Assembly: GCA_038924245.1 (NCBI GenBank)
Contig: JBCKVB010000036.1
Coordinates: 1-13,242 of the forward strand
Direction of reading: 5' to 3'
DNA from: SURF-13 sp038924245
Lineage (GTDB): Bacteria > Pseudomonadota > Gammaproteobacteria > SURF-13
DNA: 13,242 nt
The position numbers and the translations under genes are program-made. The notes beneath the pieces are model-generated. The model was given only the letters and a program-made list of their open reading frames with translations, was not told the origin of the DNA and searched no databases. This document shows, piece by piece, positions 1 through 6,424 of this stretch (its first letter is position 1; each line of letters opens with the position of its first letter).

Positions 1-25
1 TAAGGCGGAATGGTAGGGCGCAATA

Positions 26-409
26 TCAATGCAGCGTGTACGGGACGCTTAAGGTAAAGGGCGGGATGGGGGCGTCGAACCTGGCGCCGTCGTCGGCGAC
101 CATTTGATAGCTGCCTTGCATGAAGCCGAGCGGGGTTTCGATCAGGGTGCCGCTGGTGTACTGGAAGCCTTCGCCGGGGCGCAGGTAAGGCTGTTCGCCC
201 ACCACGCCGTCGCCGCGCACTTCCTGCACCTTGCCGTTAGCGTCGGTGATGACCCAATGGCGCGTGAGCAGCTTGGCGGGCACCGTGCCGAGGTTGCGGA
301 TGGTCACCGTATAGGCGAACACAAAGCGATCCTGCTCCGGTTGGGACTGCTCATCCAGATAGCCGACCTGGACCTCTACCTTGATATGATGCGGGGACAC
401 TTCACTCAT
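26..409 (-). CDS. apaG: ApaG domain protein
   Basis: A 127-residue protein, the usual length for stand-alone ApaG, a small fibronectin-III-like beta-sandwich. Visible family features are the N-terminal strand IKVEVQVGYL, the segment FAYTVTIRNLG, the block LLTRHWVITDANGKVQEV, the glycine-rich stretch GDGVVGEQPYLRPGEGFQYTSGT and the late motif GFMQGSYQMV. ApaG has been linked genetically to cobalt/magnesium resistance and diadenosine-tetraphosphate metabolism, but its biochemical role is not settled. The gene lies 44 bases downstream of glk on the same strand and could be co-transcribed with it. The ATG at 409 has only a weak Shine-Dalgarno sequence (ATAGAGCC). Identification is secure; function is family knowledge only. 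Confidence 0.95.
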   Translation of the reverse strand: MSEVSPHHIKVEVQVGYLDEQSQPEQDRFVFAYTVTIRNLGTVPAKLLTRHWVITDANGKVQEVRGDGVVGEQPYLRPGEGFQYTSGTLIETPLGFMQGSYQMVADDGARFDAPIPPFTLSVPYTLH

Positions 410-453
410 GGCTCTATTTCAACGCAAGATGCATGACAATGCAAGCGCTGCGA

Positions 454-1440
454 TTACAACCTGGCCGCCGCCAATACCGCCCCCATCAGTCCAATCCTGG
501 GGTTCAGCACAACGTGCACCGGCATGGCGCGGACGATGTCCGACATGCGCCCCTTGTCCGTGAAGGCCTGCATGAAAGAACCGGACTGGAGCTGACTGAC
601 GATGCGCGGGGCAATCCCGCCCGCGATGTACACGCCGCCGCGCGCCAGGGTAATGAGCGCAAGATCACCGGCCCAGGCCCCGTAGATACGCGTGAACATG
701 TCGAGCGCCTCCCGCGCCAGCGCGTCCTCGCCGCGCAAGGCGCGCTCGGTGATTTCCGCCGCGCGCGCATCACCCTTGGCGCCGGCGCTTTGCACCCGCC
801 CGGCGCGCGCGGAGAGGAAGTCATAAATATGCACCAGCCCCGCGCCGGACAGAATGCGCTCGTACGAGACGCGCCCATAGTGGCCGCTTAGGTGGCGTAA
901 AAGCTCCGACTGTAGTTCATCCAACGGGGCAAACGCGGCGTGCCCGGCCTCGGTGGCCAAGGCTTGCGCGCGTCCATCCTGTGTTATCAGCAGCGCGGTG
1001 CCGAAACCCGTGCCCGCCCCGGCTATAAGCCGCGGCGCGTGCGGCAACGGCTCGCCCTGTTGTAAGGTGACGAGATCATCGGGTTCGAGCGCCTCGATGC
1101 CATAGGCCGCCGCCTGGAAGTCGTTGATGAGGCGAACCCTGGGCGTGCGTAACGCGTCCACGAGGGTTCGAGTTTCCAGTTGCCACGGCAAGTTGGTCAG
1201 TTGCGCGCTTTGTCCGCGCGCATTGCTTGAAACTGGGCCCGCCACGGCAAGACAGGCGCCATCCAGCTCAGGCCACCCTGCGTCATCCAGGCATTCCTTT
1301 AACAGCGCTGCAAAATCCGTATAAGCGCGACTGGCGTATTCCCGCTGGTAAATAACGCCTCCGCGCGCAAACGGATTGTCAAATTCGCTGATCTGTAATA
1401 GCGTCTTGGTGCCGCCGATATCCCCCGCCAATACTTTCAT
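454..1440 (-). CDS. glk: Glucokinase (ROK-independent, Glk family)
   Basis: 328 residues, the normal size for bacterial glucokinase (ATP + glucose to glucose 6-phosphate, cytoplasmic). The protein opens with the phosphate-binding motif GDIGGTKT (residues 6-13). It carries the LINDFQAAAYGIEAL segment with the catalytic Asp, the adenosine/phosphate loop GAGTGFGTALL, a glucose-binding EAGHAAFAP (EGGHxxFAP in many relatives) and the conserved YERILSGAGLVHIYDFL helix. A late GGVYIAGGIAPR motif completes the fold. Its ATG overlaps the TGA of pgl (ATGA at 1437-1440), so the two are translationally coupled. Together they feed glucose into the 6-phosphogluconate (pentose-phosphate or Entner-Doudoroff) branch. 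No dehydrogenase gene is visible in the window. Confidence 0.95.
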   Translation of the reverse strand: MKVLAGDIGGTKTLLQISEFDNPFARGGVIYQREYASRAYTDFAALLKECLDDAGWPELDGACLAVAGPVSSNARGQSAQLTNLPWQLETRTLVDALRTPRVRLINDFQAAAYGIEALEPDDLVTLQQGEPLPHAPRLIAGAGTGFGTALLITQDGRAQALATEAGHAAFAPLDELQSELLRHLSGHYGRVSYERILSGAGLVHIYDFLSARAGRVQSAGAKGDARAAEITERALRGEDALAREALDMFTRIYGAWAGDLALITLARGGVYIAGGIAPRIVSQLQSGSFMQAFTDKGRMSDIVRAMPVHVVLNPRIGLMGAVLAAARL

Positions 1441-2183
1441 CGTCTGTCATCCAGGAGCGCGGCGGCGGCCTTATCCAGATACCACTCCATTTCATGCGCG
1501 GGTTTAATCATTTGCACCGGTAAGGCCGCAGCGCCGGAGGGCGGCGCGAGCACCTGGCGCAAGGTCTCGGCTTTTCCCTCTCCGGCGATGAGCAGCAGAA
1601 TGTGCCGCGTATGATTGATAACCGGAAAGGTCACGCTGATGCGCCAGGCGCTTTGACTTTGCGCGTACACCGCGACCGCCGGCCTCTTGTCATGCAACGC
1701 CGCGCCGCTGGCCGGAAACAACGAGGCGACGTGGCCGTCCGGCCCCATGCCGAGCAATATGAGATCAAGCTGCACCGCGCCATCACCGGCGCGCGGCGCA
1801 TGGGCACGCAACACCCGTGCGTAAGCCGCGGCGCGCTCGCGCACGTAGGCGAGATCGGCCTCTATGGCATGTATCTGCGACGGCGGAATGGGCACGTGGT
1901 TCAACAGGGCCTCGCTCGCCATGCGGTAATTGCTGTCCACATGGTCTCTGGGCACGCAGCGCTCATCGCTGAAGTAAACATGTACCTTACCCCAGTCTAT
2001 GCGTGAAGAAAATGCCTTGCTCGCCAAGTGTTGATAAAGCCTGAGCGGCGTCGTCCCGCCAGATAGCGCGGCATGAAACGCGCCGCGCGCGGCAATCGCC
2101 TGCGCGCACAGCGCCACCCAGCGTTCCGCGGCAGCGCGGCTGAGCGTTTCAAGATCGTCAAACACACGGAGATCAGAGGGCAT
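1437..2183 (-). CDS. pgl: 6-phosphogluconolactonase
   Basis: 248 residues, matching the DevB/Pgl type of 6-phosphogluconolactonase, which hydrolyses 6-phosphoglucono-lactone to 6-phosphogluconate in the cytoplasm. Diagnostic motifs are ALSGGTTPLRLYQHL (about residues 39-53), VHVYFSDERCVPRDHVDSNY (about 68-87) and LGMGPDGHVASLFP (about 143-156), the last containing the catalytic GxDGHxASLFP signature. It is the first visible gene of the coupled pgl-glk unit. The ATG at 2183 is preceded by a modest GGA seven bases away. The promoter must lie in the 97-base gap shared with the divergent DUF3047 gene, which contains the phased GTGAT repeats described separately. Confidence 0.95.
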   Translation of the reverse strand: MPSDLRVFDDLETLSRAAAERWVALCAQAIAARGAFHAALSGGTTPLRLYQHLASKAFSSRIDWGKVHVYFSDERCVPRDHVDSNYRMASEALLNHVPIPPSQIHAIEADLAYVRERAAAYARVLRAHAPRAGDGAVQLDLILLGMGPDGHVASLFPASGAALHDKRPAVAVYAQSQSAWRISVTFPVINHTRHILLLIAGEGKAETLRQVLAPPSGAAALPVQMIKPAHEMEWYLDKAAAALLDDRR

Positions 2184-2194
2184 GGTTTATCCGG

Positions 2195-2233
2195 CGTGAT
2201 TGAAATATCACGTTTCTGTGATAATAACGTGAT
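2195..2233. promoter_or_regulatory. Phased GTGAT/ATCAC operator-like cluster
   Basis: Four copies of a 5-bp half-site fall exactly 11 bp apart: GTGAT at 2196, ATCAC (inverted) at 2207, GTGAT at 2218 and GTGAT at 2229. The first two form the 18-bp palindrome CGTGATTGAAATATCACG (2195-2212). The cluster sits between the divergent pgl and DUF3047 genes. One-helical-turn spacing suggests a dimeric regulator loading on one DNA face. The spacing (GTGA-N8-TCAC) is two bases wider than a CRP site, so the regulator is unknown. Confidence 0.45.
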
Positions 2234-2280
2234 TGACGGCGATTAGCATGGGTTCGAGGCAACAACCGCAGGAGCAGCGC

Positions 2281-3021
2281 ATGAAGATTATAGCCAAAAA
2301 CCCTGGTTGGCTTATATTATTGGTGGCAATCACTGTACCGGGCGCGACTGCGCAGGCGGACGGGCCTGTTGAAGAAGGAAAATTCTCCGCCGCTGCCGCA
2401 GGCAATCTACCGCCCTCCGGCTGGGAACCGCTCACCTTTAAAAACATCCCCCGGCACACAGTCTACAGTCTGGTTAATGATTCCTCTACCACAGTAGTAA
2501 AGGCGGTGAGCGAGGCGGCCGCCTCCGGCCTCACGCGCAACGTGAGCATAGACCCCAAACAATATCCCATCATCGAGTGGCGCTGGAAGGTGGACAACGT
2601 GATTCAAAAAAGCGATGTCACGCGCAAGAGCGGCGATGACTACGCCGCGCGTATCTACATCACCTTCGCTTACGAGCCCGGCAAGGTGAGTCTGGGCCGG
2701 AAGATAAAATACAAAGCCGCGCGCGCCTTATTCGGCGACGTGCCCATCGGCGCGCTCAGCTACATCTGGGAAAACAAATCGGAAATAGGCACGCTGGCGC
2801 CCAACCCTTACACGGACTTCGTGCGCATGATTGTGGTGGAAAACGGCGGCAGCCCGGTGGACGCATGGCGAACCGGGCAACGCAACGTCTATGAAGACTA
2901 TAAACGGGCGTTCGGCGAGGAGCCGCCCATGATTTCCGGCATCGCCATCATGACCGATACCGACAACACCGGCGAATCGGCGACCGCTTATTACGGCGAC
3001 ATCGTATTCAAATCACAGTAG
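2281..3021 (+). CDS. Secreted DUF3047 domain protein
   Basis: I prefer the ATG at 2281 (246 residues) over upstream in-frame TTG 2233 and ATG 2248. AGGAG at 2270-2274 is six bases upstream, and only this start gives a clean signal peptide: Lys residues, then hydrophobic WLILLVAITVPGA, then a likely AQA cleavage site near residue 26. The mature protein has the DUF3047 pattern: an early WEPLTFKNIPRHTVYSLV strand, VVKAVSEAAASGL, IIEWRWKVDNVIQKSDV, then DDYAARIYITFAY, and the late GISGIAIMTDTDNTGESATAYYGDI block. The beta-rich architecture resembles carbohydrate-binding sandwiches, but no function is established. It converges on arsM with only three bases between stop codons, so the two transcripts must run into each other. 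Confidence 0.85.
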   Translation: MKIIAKNPGWLILLVAITVPGATAQADGPVEEGKFSAAAAGNLPPSGWEPLTFKNIPRHTVYSLVNDSSTTVVKAVSEAAASGLTRNVSIDPKQYPIIEWRWKVDNVIQKSDVTRKSGDDYAARIYITFAYEPGKVSLGRKIKYKAARALFGDVPIGALSYIWENKSEIGTLAPNPYTDFVRMIVVENGGSPVDAWRTGQRNVYEDYKRAFGEEPPMISGIAIMTDTDNTGESATAYYGDIVFKSQ

Positions 3022-3024
3022 GGC

Positions 3025-4143
3025 TTAACAACAACCAGGGCCGGAGTAGGTCTGCGCGTGCACCGCGCCCTTGGTCTCGGCGGCACTGCGTTTGGTACCA
3101 GCGGGCGCGCACCAGGCGCTGGGCTCGCGCGACATCGCAGGCGGAATGCCGATGAAGTCATTCTTATAGGGGCCCTCGGTGAGCAGTTTGTAGGTGCGCT
3201 CACACACCGCCATGCGCTCGCCGCGCGGATACACATGATTTTCATCGTCCGTGATGGAGGCGTAAGGGCCGCGATAAACCACCGCGTGACCGTAATCGAG
3301 GCACGCCGTGCCCGCGCCTTTCACAGCGGTGAGCGTGACGGAACGGAACTCGATATCCTCCACCACTTGCCACGGCGCGGCATCCCATTTGTCGTAAGTC
3401 ACGGCGAGAAAGCCCGCATCGGTGAAGGCGCGCAAAAATTCCTGTTCCTGGAACGCGCCGGAGATGCAGCCGCTCCATAGATCGGGATTGGCCTTGAGAT
3501 GCGCGGGCACCGGCTCATCGCTCACGATATCGGAGATTGCCACGCGTCCGCCGGGCTTCAGGACGCGAAAGATTTCACGCACCATCTGCTGTTTCAAACC
3601 ATCGTCCACCAGGTTCAGCACGCAATTGGAAATCACCAGATCAACCGAATTGTCCGCAATCAGCGGCTGCGCCAGACGTTGCCTGGGTTGCCAGCCGTGC
3701 AGAGCATCGAGATCAGCGGCGTTGCGTACCGGGTGGGTTTTCAAATAATGCTCCATCGCCTCCACGTCCAGCGCCAAATCCTCGATACGGCCTTTGACAA
3801 AGCGCACCCGGTCACTGCCCAGCTTCGACGCCATTTCCGGTTGATACCTGCGCGCCAGTGCGAGCATGTCGTCATTCATGTCCACGCCGATCACGCGGCC
3901 TTTATCTCCCGCCAGTTGCGCGGCCATATAGCACACCTTGCCGCCGCCGCTGCCGAGATCGAGCACCACGTCGCCTTCGCGCACATAGCGCGAGGGATCG
4001 CCGCAGCCGTAATCTTTTTCGATGATCTCGCGCGGCAGCAGGGCCAGCAGGCCCTGATCGTAATTCACCGGGCAGCACAGCGCGGCCTCACGCTGTTTCG
4101 CGGCCCCAGAGTAACGTTCCAATACACTCAGTTGTGCATTCAT
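3025..4143 (-). CDS. arsM: ArsM-like arsenite S-adenosylmethionine methyltransferase (arsenosugar type)
   Basis: 372 residues. A class I SAM-dependent methyltransferase fold is seen in VVLDLGSGGGKVCYMAAQL (from residue 59; motif I), the acidic GVDMN (86-90; motif II) and the post-motif RVLKPGGRVAISDIVSDEP (193-211). ArsM-type cysteines are present: C47 (YGCGDP), C71, C174 (ISNCVLNLV) and C226 (SGCISGAF), the last two being the As(III)-binding pair in known ArsM enzymes. An inserted helical stretch (about 128-163) and a long Cys-rich tail ending GPGCC set it apart from small ArsM proteins. The arsS gene ends 15 bases upstream, which strongly suggests they act together: ArsM makes dimethylarsenite and ArsS adds a deoxyadenosyl group. 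The start has AGGA nine bases away. Substrate is inferred from motif and context. Confidence 0.85.
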   Translation of the reverse strand: MNAQLSVLERYSGAAKQREAALCCPVNYDQGLLALLPREIIEKDYGCGDPSRYVREGDVVLDLGSGGGKVCYMAAQLAGDKGRVIGVDMNDDMLALARRYQPEMASKLGSDRVRFVKGRIEDLALDVEAMEHYLKTHPVRNAADLDALHGWQPRQRLAQPLIADNSVDLVISNCVLNLVDDGLKQQMVREIFRVLKPGGRVAISDIVSDEPVPAHLKANPDLWSGCISGAFQEQEFLRAFTDAGFLAVTYDKWDAAPWQVVEDIEFRSVTLTAVKGAGTACLDYGHAVVYRGPYASITDDENHVYPRGERMAVCERTYKLLTEGPYKNDFIGIPPAMSREPSAWCAPAGTKRSAAETKGAVHAQTYSGPGCC

Positions 4144-4158
4144 GATTCGTATCCTATT

Positions 4159-5121
4159 CTAATTCAGCGCACCGCCGCAACTGCTGCCCTGCCCGGCGGT
4201 GCAACCGTAACAGTGATCCCTCACCACTATCGGCCTATCTTCCAGATCGGCCTCCATCAACTCCGACAGATGCACGCGCGGTTTCCCATTAAGACGCAGC
4301 GGCAGATTAAGCATCTGATTGAAATCGCAGTCGTACACATAACCCTGCCAATCCACGCTGATGAGCGAGCGGCACATGACGCCATCCAGATTGCTGTCCT
4401 GATGCGCCGAGCGTAGCAACGCCATGTAATCCTGAAGCTGGCCCTTGGATATGAGCGTGCTACCGAAGCGTCCAATAGGCATGTTGGCCATGCAGTACAA
4501 ATGATTAAAAACGACGCCGTAGTGTTCGCCGAGATATTTTTTGTAATCCTGCTCAAGCGCCTGTTGCGGCGGCGGCAACGTGGGCCCTTGGGGGCTATAG
4601 ACCAGATTCAGCGCAAGCCCGCTGCCCGCCTGGCCGTAGCCCAACATGTTCAACGCGCGTAAGACGCGAATACTGGCGCCGAACACGCCCTTGCCGCGCT
4701 GTGCGTCCACGTTATCTTCCAAATAGCACGGTAGCGATGCGGTAATTTCCACCTGATGCGTGGCCAGAAGTTGCGCCATGTCTTCATAGCCCGGCTGCTC
4801 CAGAATGGTGAGATTGCAGCGGTCGATGACATGGACACCCAAGGCGCACGCCGAGCGCACCAGATCACGAAAATGCGGATTCATCTCCGGTGCGCCGCCG
4901 GTAAGGTCGAGTGTGCCAACGTTGGCGGCGCGCAGATAGTCGAGCACGCAATCGACGGTTTCGCGTTGCATGATTTCCGTGCGCGTCGGCCCCGCACTCA
5001 CATGACAGTGCAGGCAGGACTGATTACACAAATAACCGAGATTGACCTGCAAGGTCTCCAGACGCGCGCGGTGCAGCGCAGGGAAACCGGTTTTTTCCAG
5101 CAGTGGTAGCGTAGCGTGCAT
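4159..5121 (-). CDS. arsS: Arsenosugar biosynthesis radical SAM protein ArsS
   Basis: 320 residues with the radical SAM signature CNQSCLHCHV (C32, C36, C39 binding the 4Fe-4S cluster), a SAM-binding LDLTGGAPEMNPHFRDLV segment and a Cys-rich C-terminal half: C250, C265 and the tail HCYGCTAGQGSSCGG (C304, C307, C315), fitting the DUF3641-type auxiliary cluster of the ArsS family. Characterised ArsS couples a 5'-deoxyadenosyl radical to dimethylarsenite, the committed step to arsenosugars. The start is well supported by AAGGAGA at 5127-5133, five bases before the ATG. It lies directly upstream of arsM and downstream of a decayed PiT permease fragment and a TVP38 membrane protein. Family assignment is strong; the arsenosugar product is inferred from the family. 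Confidence 0.88.
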   Translation of the reverse strand: MHATLPLLEKTGFPALHRARLETLQVNLGYLCNQSCLHCHVSAGPTRTEIMQRETVDCVLDYLRAANVGTLDLTGGAPEMNPHFRDLVRSACALGVHVIDRCNLTILEQPGYEDMAQLLATHQVEITASLPCYLEDNVDAQRGKGVFGASIRVLRALNMLGYGQAGSGLALNLVYSPQGPTLPPPQQALEQDYKKYLGEHYGVVFNHLYCMANMPIGRFGSTLISKGQLQDYMALLRSAHQDSNLDGVMCRSLISVDWQGYVYDCDFNQMLNLPLRLNGKPRVHLSELMEADLEDRPIVVRDHCYGCTAGQGSSCGGALN

Positions 5122-5142
5122 AAGTATCTCCTTAGTATGTCC

Positions 5143-5355
5143 TTACCGCGCGGTAAACTGGAGTAGCCAAACGCTGCAAGCCGCCAACGCGGAGGTGGTG
5201 GGCAAGGTAATGATTCAGCCGAATAAGATCAGTTTGAGGGCGTCGGACTGCTTTGGTTTCAGCTTGTCTCCCCAGCGCACACCCCTCAGCGCGCCTGTGC
5301 TGACGTGAGTGGTCGCAACCGGCAGACCGAGCAGGGTGGCCAGCAGCGCCAGCAT
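5143..5355 (-). pseudogene. C-terminal remnant of a PiT-family inorganic phosphate permease
   Basis: Reading the minus strand from ATG 5355 gives the PiT C-terminal signature LLGLPVATTHVSTGAL, then a polar loop (RWGDKLKPKQSDA), then LKLILFG, an in-frame TGA at 5217-5215, and in the same frame IITLPTTSALAACSVWLL to a TAA at 5145-5143. PiT proteins normally have a Trp in the position of the TGA (WxxTLP), so a TGG-to-TGA change is the simplest explanation. Only the last 70 codons of a roughly 400-500-codon gene remain. The start has GGAGG ten bases upstream, so a 46-residue peptide might still be made. It sits between tvp38 and arsS. PiT carriers move phosphate and can move arsenate, which would fit the setting. 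No function is expected now. Confidence 0.7.
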
Positions 5356-5383
5356 GGTTACATCCCCTCCTTAAACGGCATGG

Positions 5384-6088
5384 TCAGCCCATATCCTTTC
5401 TGAATTTCTTGACCAGCACCGGCGCCAGCGCCAACATGCCCAGCAACGCGAGCGCCAGCAGGACGTCGCCTGTAACCAGTTGCCGCAACGACCCGATGCG
5501 TCCCAACGATTGCCCCAAATTGGCAAAGATGAAACTTCCCGGAATGGTGCCGATAGCGGTGGCGGCCACATAGGTGCGCAGCTTGATCGGGGTGAACGCG
5601 GGCGCCAGGTTCACCAGCCAGAACGGAAACAAGGGCACCAGGCGCAGGAAGAGCAGATAATGAAATGCGTTTTCCTGAAAACCGGCGATGATCTTTTTGA
5701 TAAACCCGCCCGCGCGCCGCTGCGCGGCCTCGGCGAACAAGTAGCGCGCGGCGAGAAACACCAGCGTCGCGCCCAGGGTCGCGGAAAACACAATCAGCGC
5801 CGTTCCCACCCAGCGCCCGAACAGCAATCCCACCGCGAGCGACAACAGCACCGCCACCGGTATGCTCAAAGCCGTGGACAGGGTATAAATCGCCATGCAA
5901 AGCAGCAACATAAGCACGTAATTCTGCTCAGTGTACTGAAGCAATGCGGCGCGGTGAGTCTTGAGCGCCGCGAGGCTCAGCCACTCGCCGCCGCCGAAAA
6001 TAAAGAACGCCGCCAGCCCGCCCAGAAAAAATAACAGGATGGATAATGTGATCCACCGGCCTGAGTGACGTGTGCGTGCTTGTTCCAT
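5384..6088 (-). CDS. TVP38/TMEM64 family (DedA-like) inner-membrane protein
   Basis: 234 residues from the ATG at 6088. This start is favoured over the ATG at 6094 because GGAG at 6098-6095 lies six bases before it but abuts the other. The protein is strongly hydrophobic, with a first transmembrane span in WITLSILLFFLGGLAAFFIF, further spans around YVLMLLLCMAIYTL and IPVAVLLSLAVGLLFG, and a final LLALALLGMLALAPVLV. The family hallmark is the re-entrant segment LFLRLVPLFPFWLVNLAPA followed by AATAIGTIPGSFIFANLG (conserved Arg, Pro and Gly residues). DedA/TVP38 proteins are proposed lipid or small-solute transporters. It is the first gene of the minus-strand arsenic unit and faces a flavin reductase; TVP38 and MerA-like reductases recur as neighbours or fusions. 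Substrate unknown. Confidence 0.88.
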   Translation of the reverse strand: MEQARTRHSGRWITLSILLFFLGGLAAFFIFGGGEWLSLAALKTHRAALLQYTEQNYVLMLLLCMAIYTLSTALSIPVAVLLSLAVGLLFGRWVGTALIVFSATLGATLVFLAARYLFAEAAQRRAGGFIKKIIAGFQENAFHYLLFLRLVPLFPFWLVNLAPAFTPIKLRTYVAATAIGTIPGSFIFANLGQSLGRIGSLRQLVTGDVLLALALLGMLALAPVLVKKFRKDMG

Positions 6089-6107
6089 GTGCATCTCCGC
6101 TCTTTGC

Positions 6108-6266
6108 TTAAGGAAGCTCTGAATAAGTCCATCCTGGACTTCTCAGAGCACGAAAAGCAAAAACGTGGTTTTTGCTTTTCTTCATGTTTCAAACACTTTC
6201 ATGTTTGAAAAATGGCGGCACATCCCTGTGCCGCAGGAACCTCTGACTTAATCAGAGGTTCCTTAA
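6108..6266. repeat. MITE-like multi-hairpin element
   Basis: A 159-bp non-coding unit between tvp38 and the flavin reductase. Its ends are inverted copies matching at 20 of 22 positions (TTAAGGAAGCTCTGAATAAG at 6108-6127 against the complement of 6245-6266), and both ends carry TTAA. Inside are successive hairpins: AAGTCC/GGACTT (from 6124), a perfect 13-bp stem GAAAAGCAAAAAC/GTTTTTGCTTTTC with a 3-base loop (6152-6180), TTTCAAAC/GTTTGAAA (from 6187), GCGGCACA/TGTGCCGC (from 6215) and AGGAACCTCTGA/TCAGAGGTTCCT (from 6235). It has no coding capacity, and terminal repeats of this kind are typical of a non-autonomous transposable element. Genome copy number is unknown. Confidence 0.6.
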
Positions 6267-6424
6267 CTATACCCTGCGTTTTATCACTCATTGCTCACGA
6301 AAGTGTAATATTTTTCGGGTTTATGTGAAAAAGCCCGTTTAGCCTGGTCTTTGCGCTTGGATTTGCAGAGTTTTTCGATTAGTCTGCTGCGTTAACCACC
6401 ACAAACAGCCGCGCTCCAGAGTAC
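6267..6424. other. AT-rich leader upstream of the flavin reductase
   Basis: 158 bases with no convincing gene. They are richer in A/T than the surrounding coding DNA and must hold the promoter of the plus-strand reductase. An imperfect hairpin CGGGTTT...AAAAAGCCCG lies at about 6317-6340. I could not place a confident -35/-10 pair. Confidence 0.35.

Noticed and set aside
454..891. Plus-strand open frame opposite the 3' half of glk
   Set aside because: Antisense shadow; glk has full family motifs on the other strand.
2195..2212. CRP or FNR binding site in the pgl/DUF3047 gap
   Set aside because: The half-sites are GTGAT-N6-ATCAC, i.e. GTGA-N8-TCAC, two bases too wide for CRP, and lack the TTGAT/ATCAA of FNR.
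3499..4416. 305-codon plus-strand open frame opposite arsM and the end of arsS
   Set aside because: It is rich in His, Ala and Arg with no recognisable domain and runs antisense across two clear genes; an artefact of GC-rich codon use.
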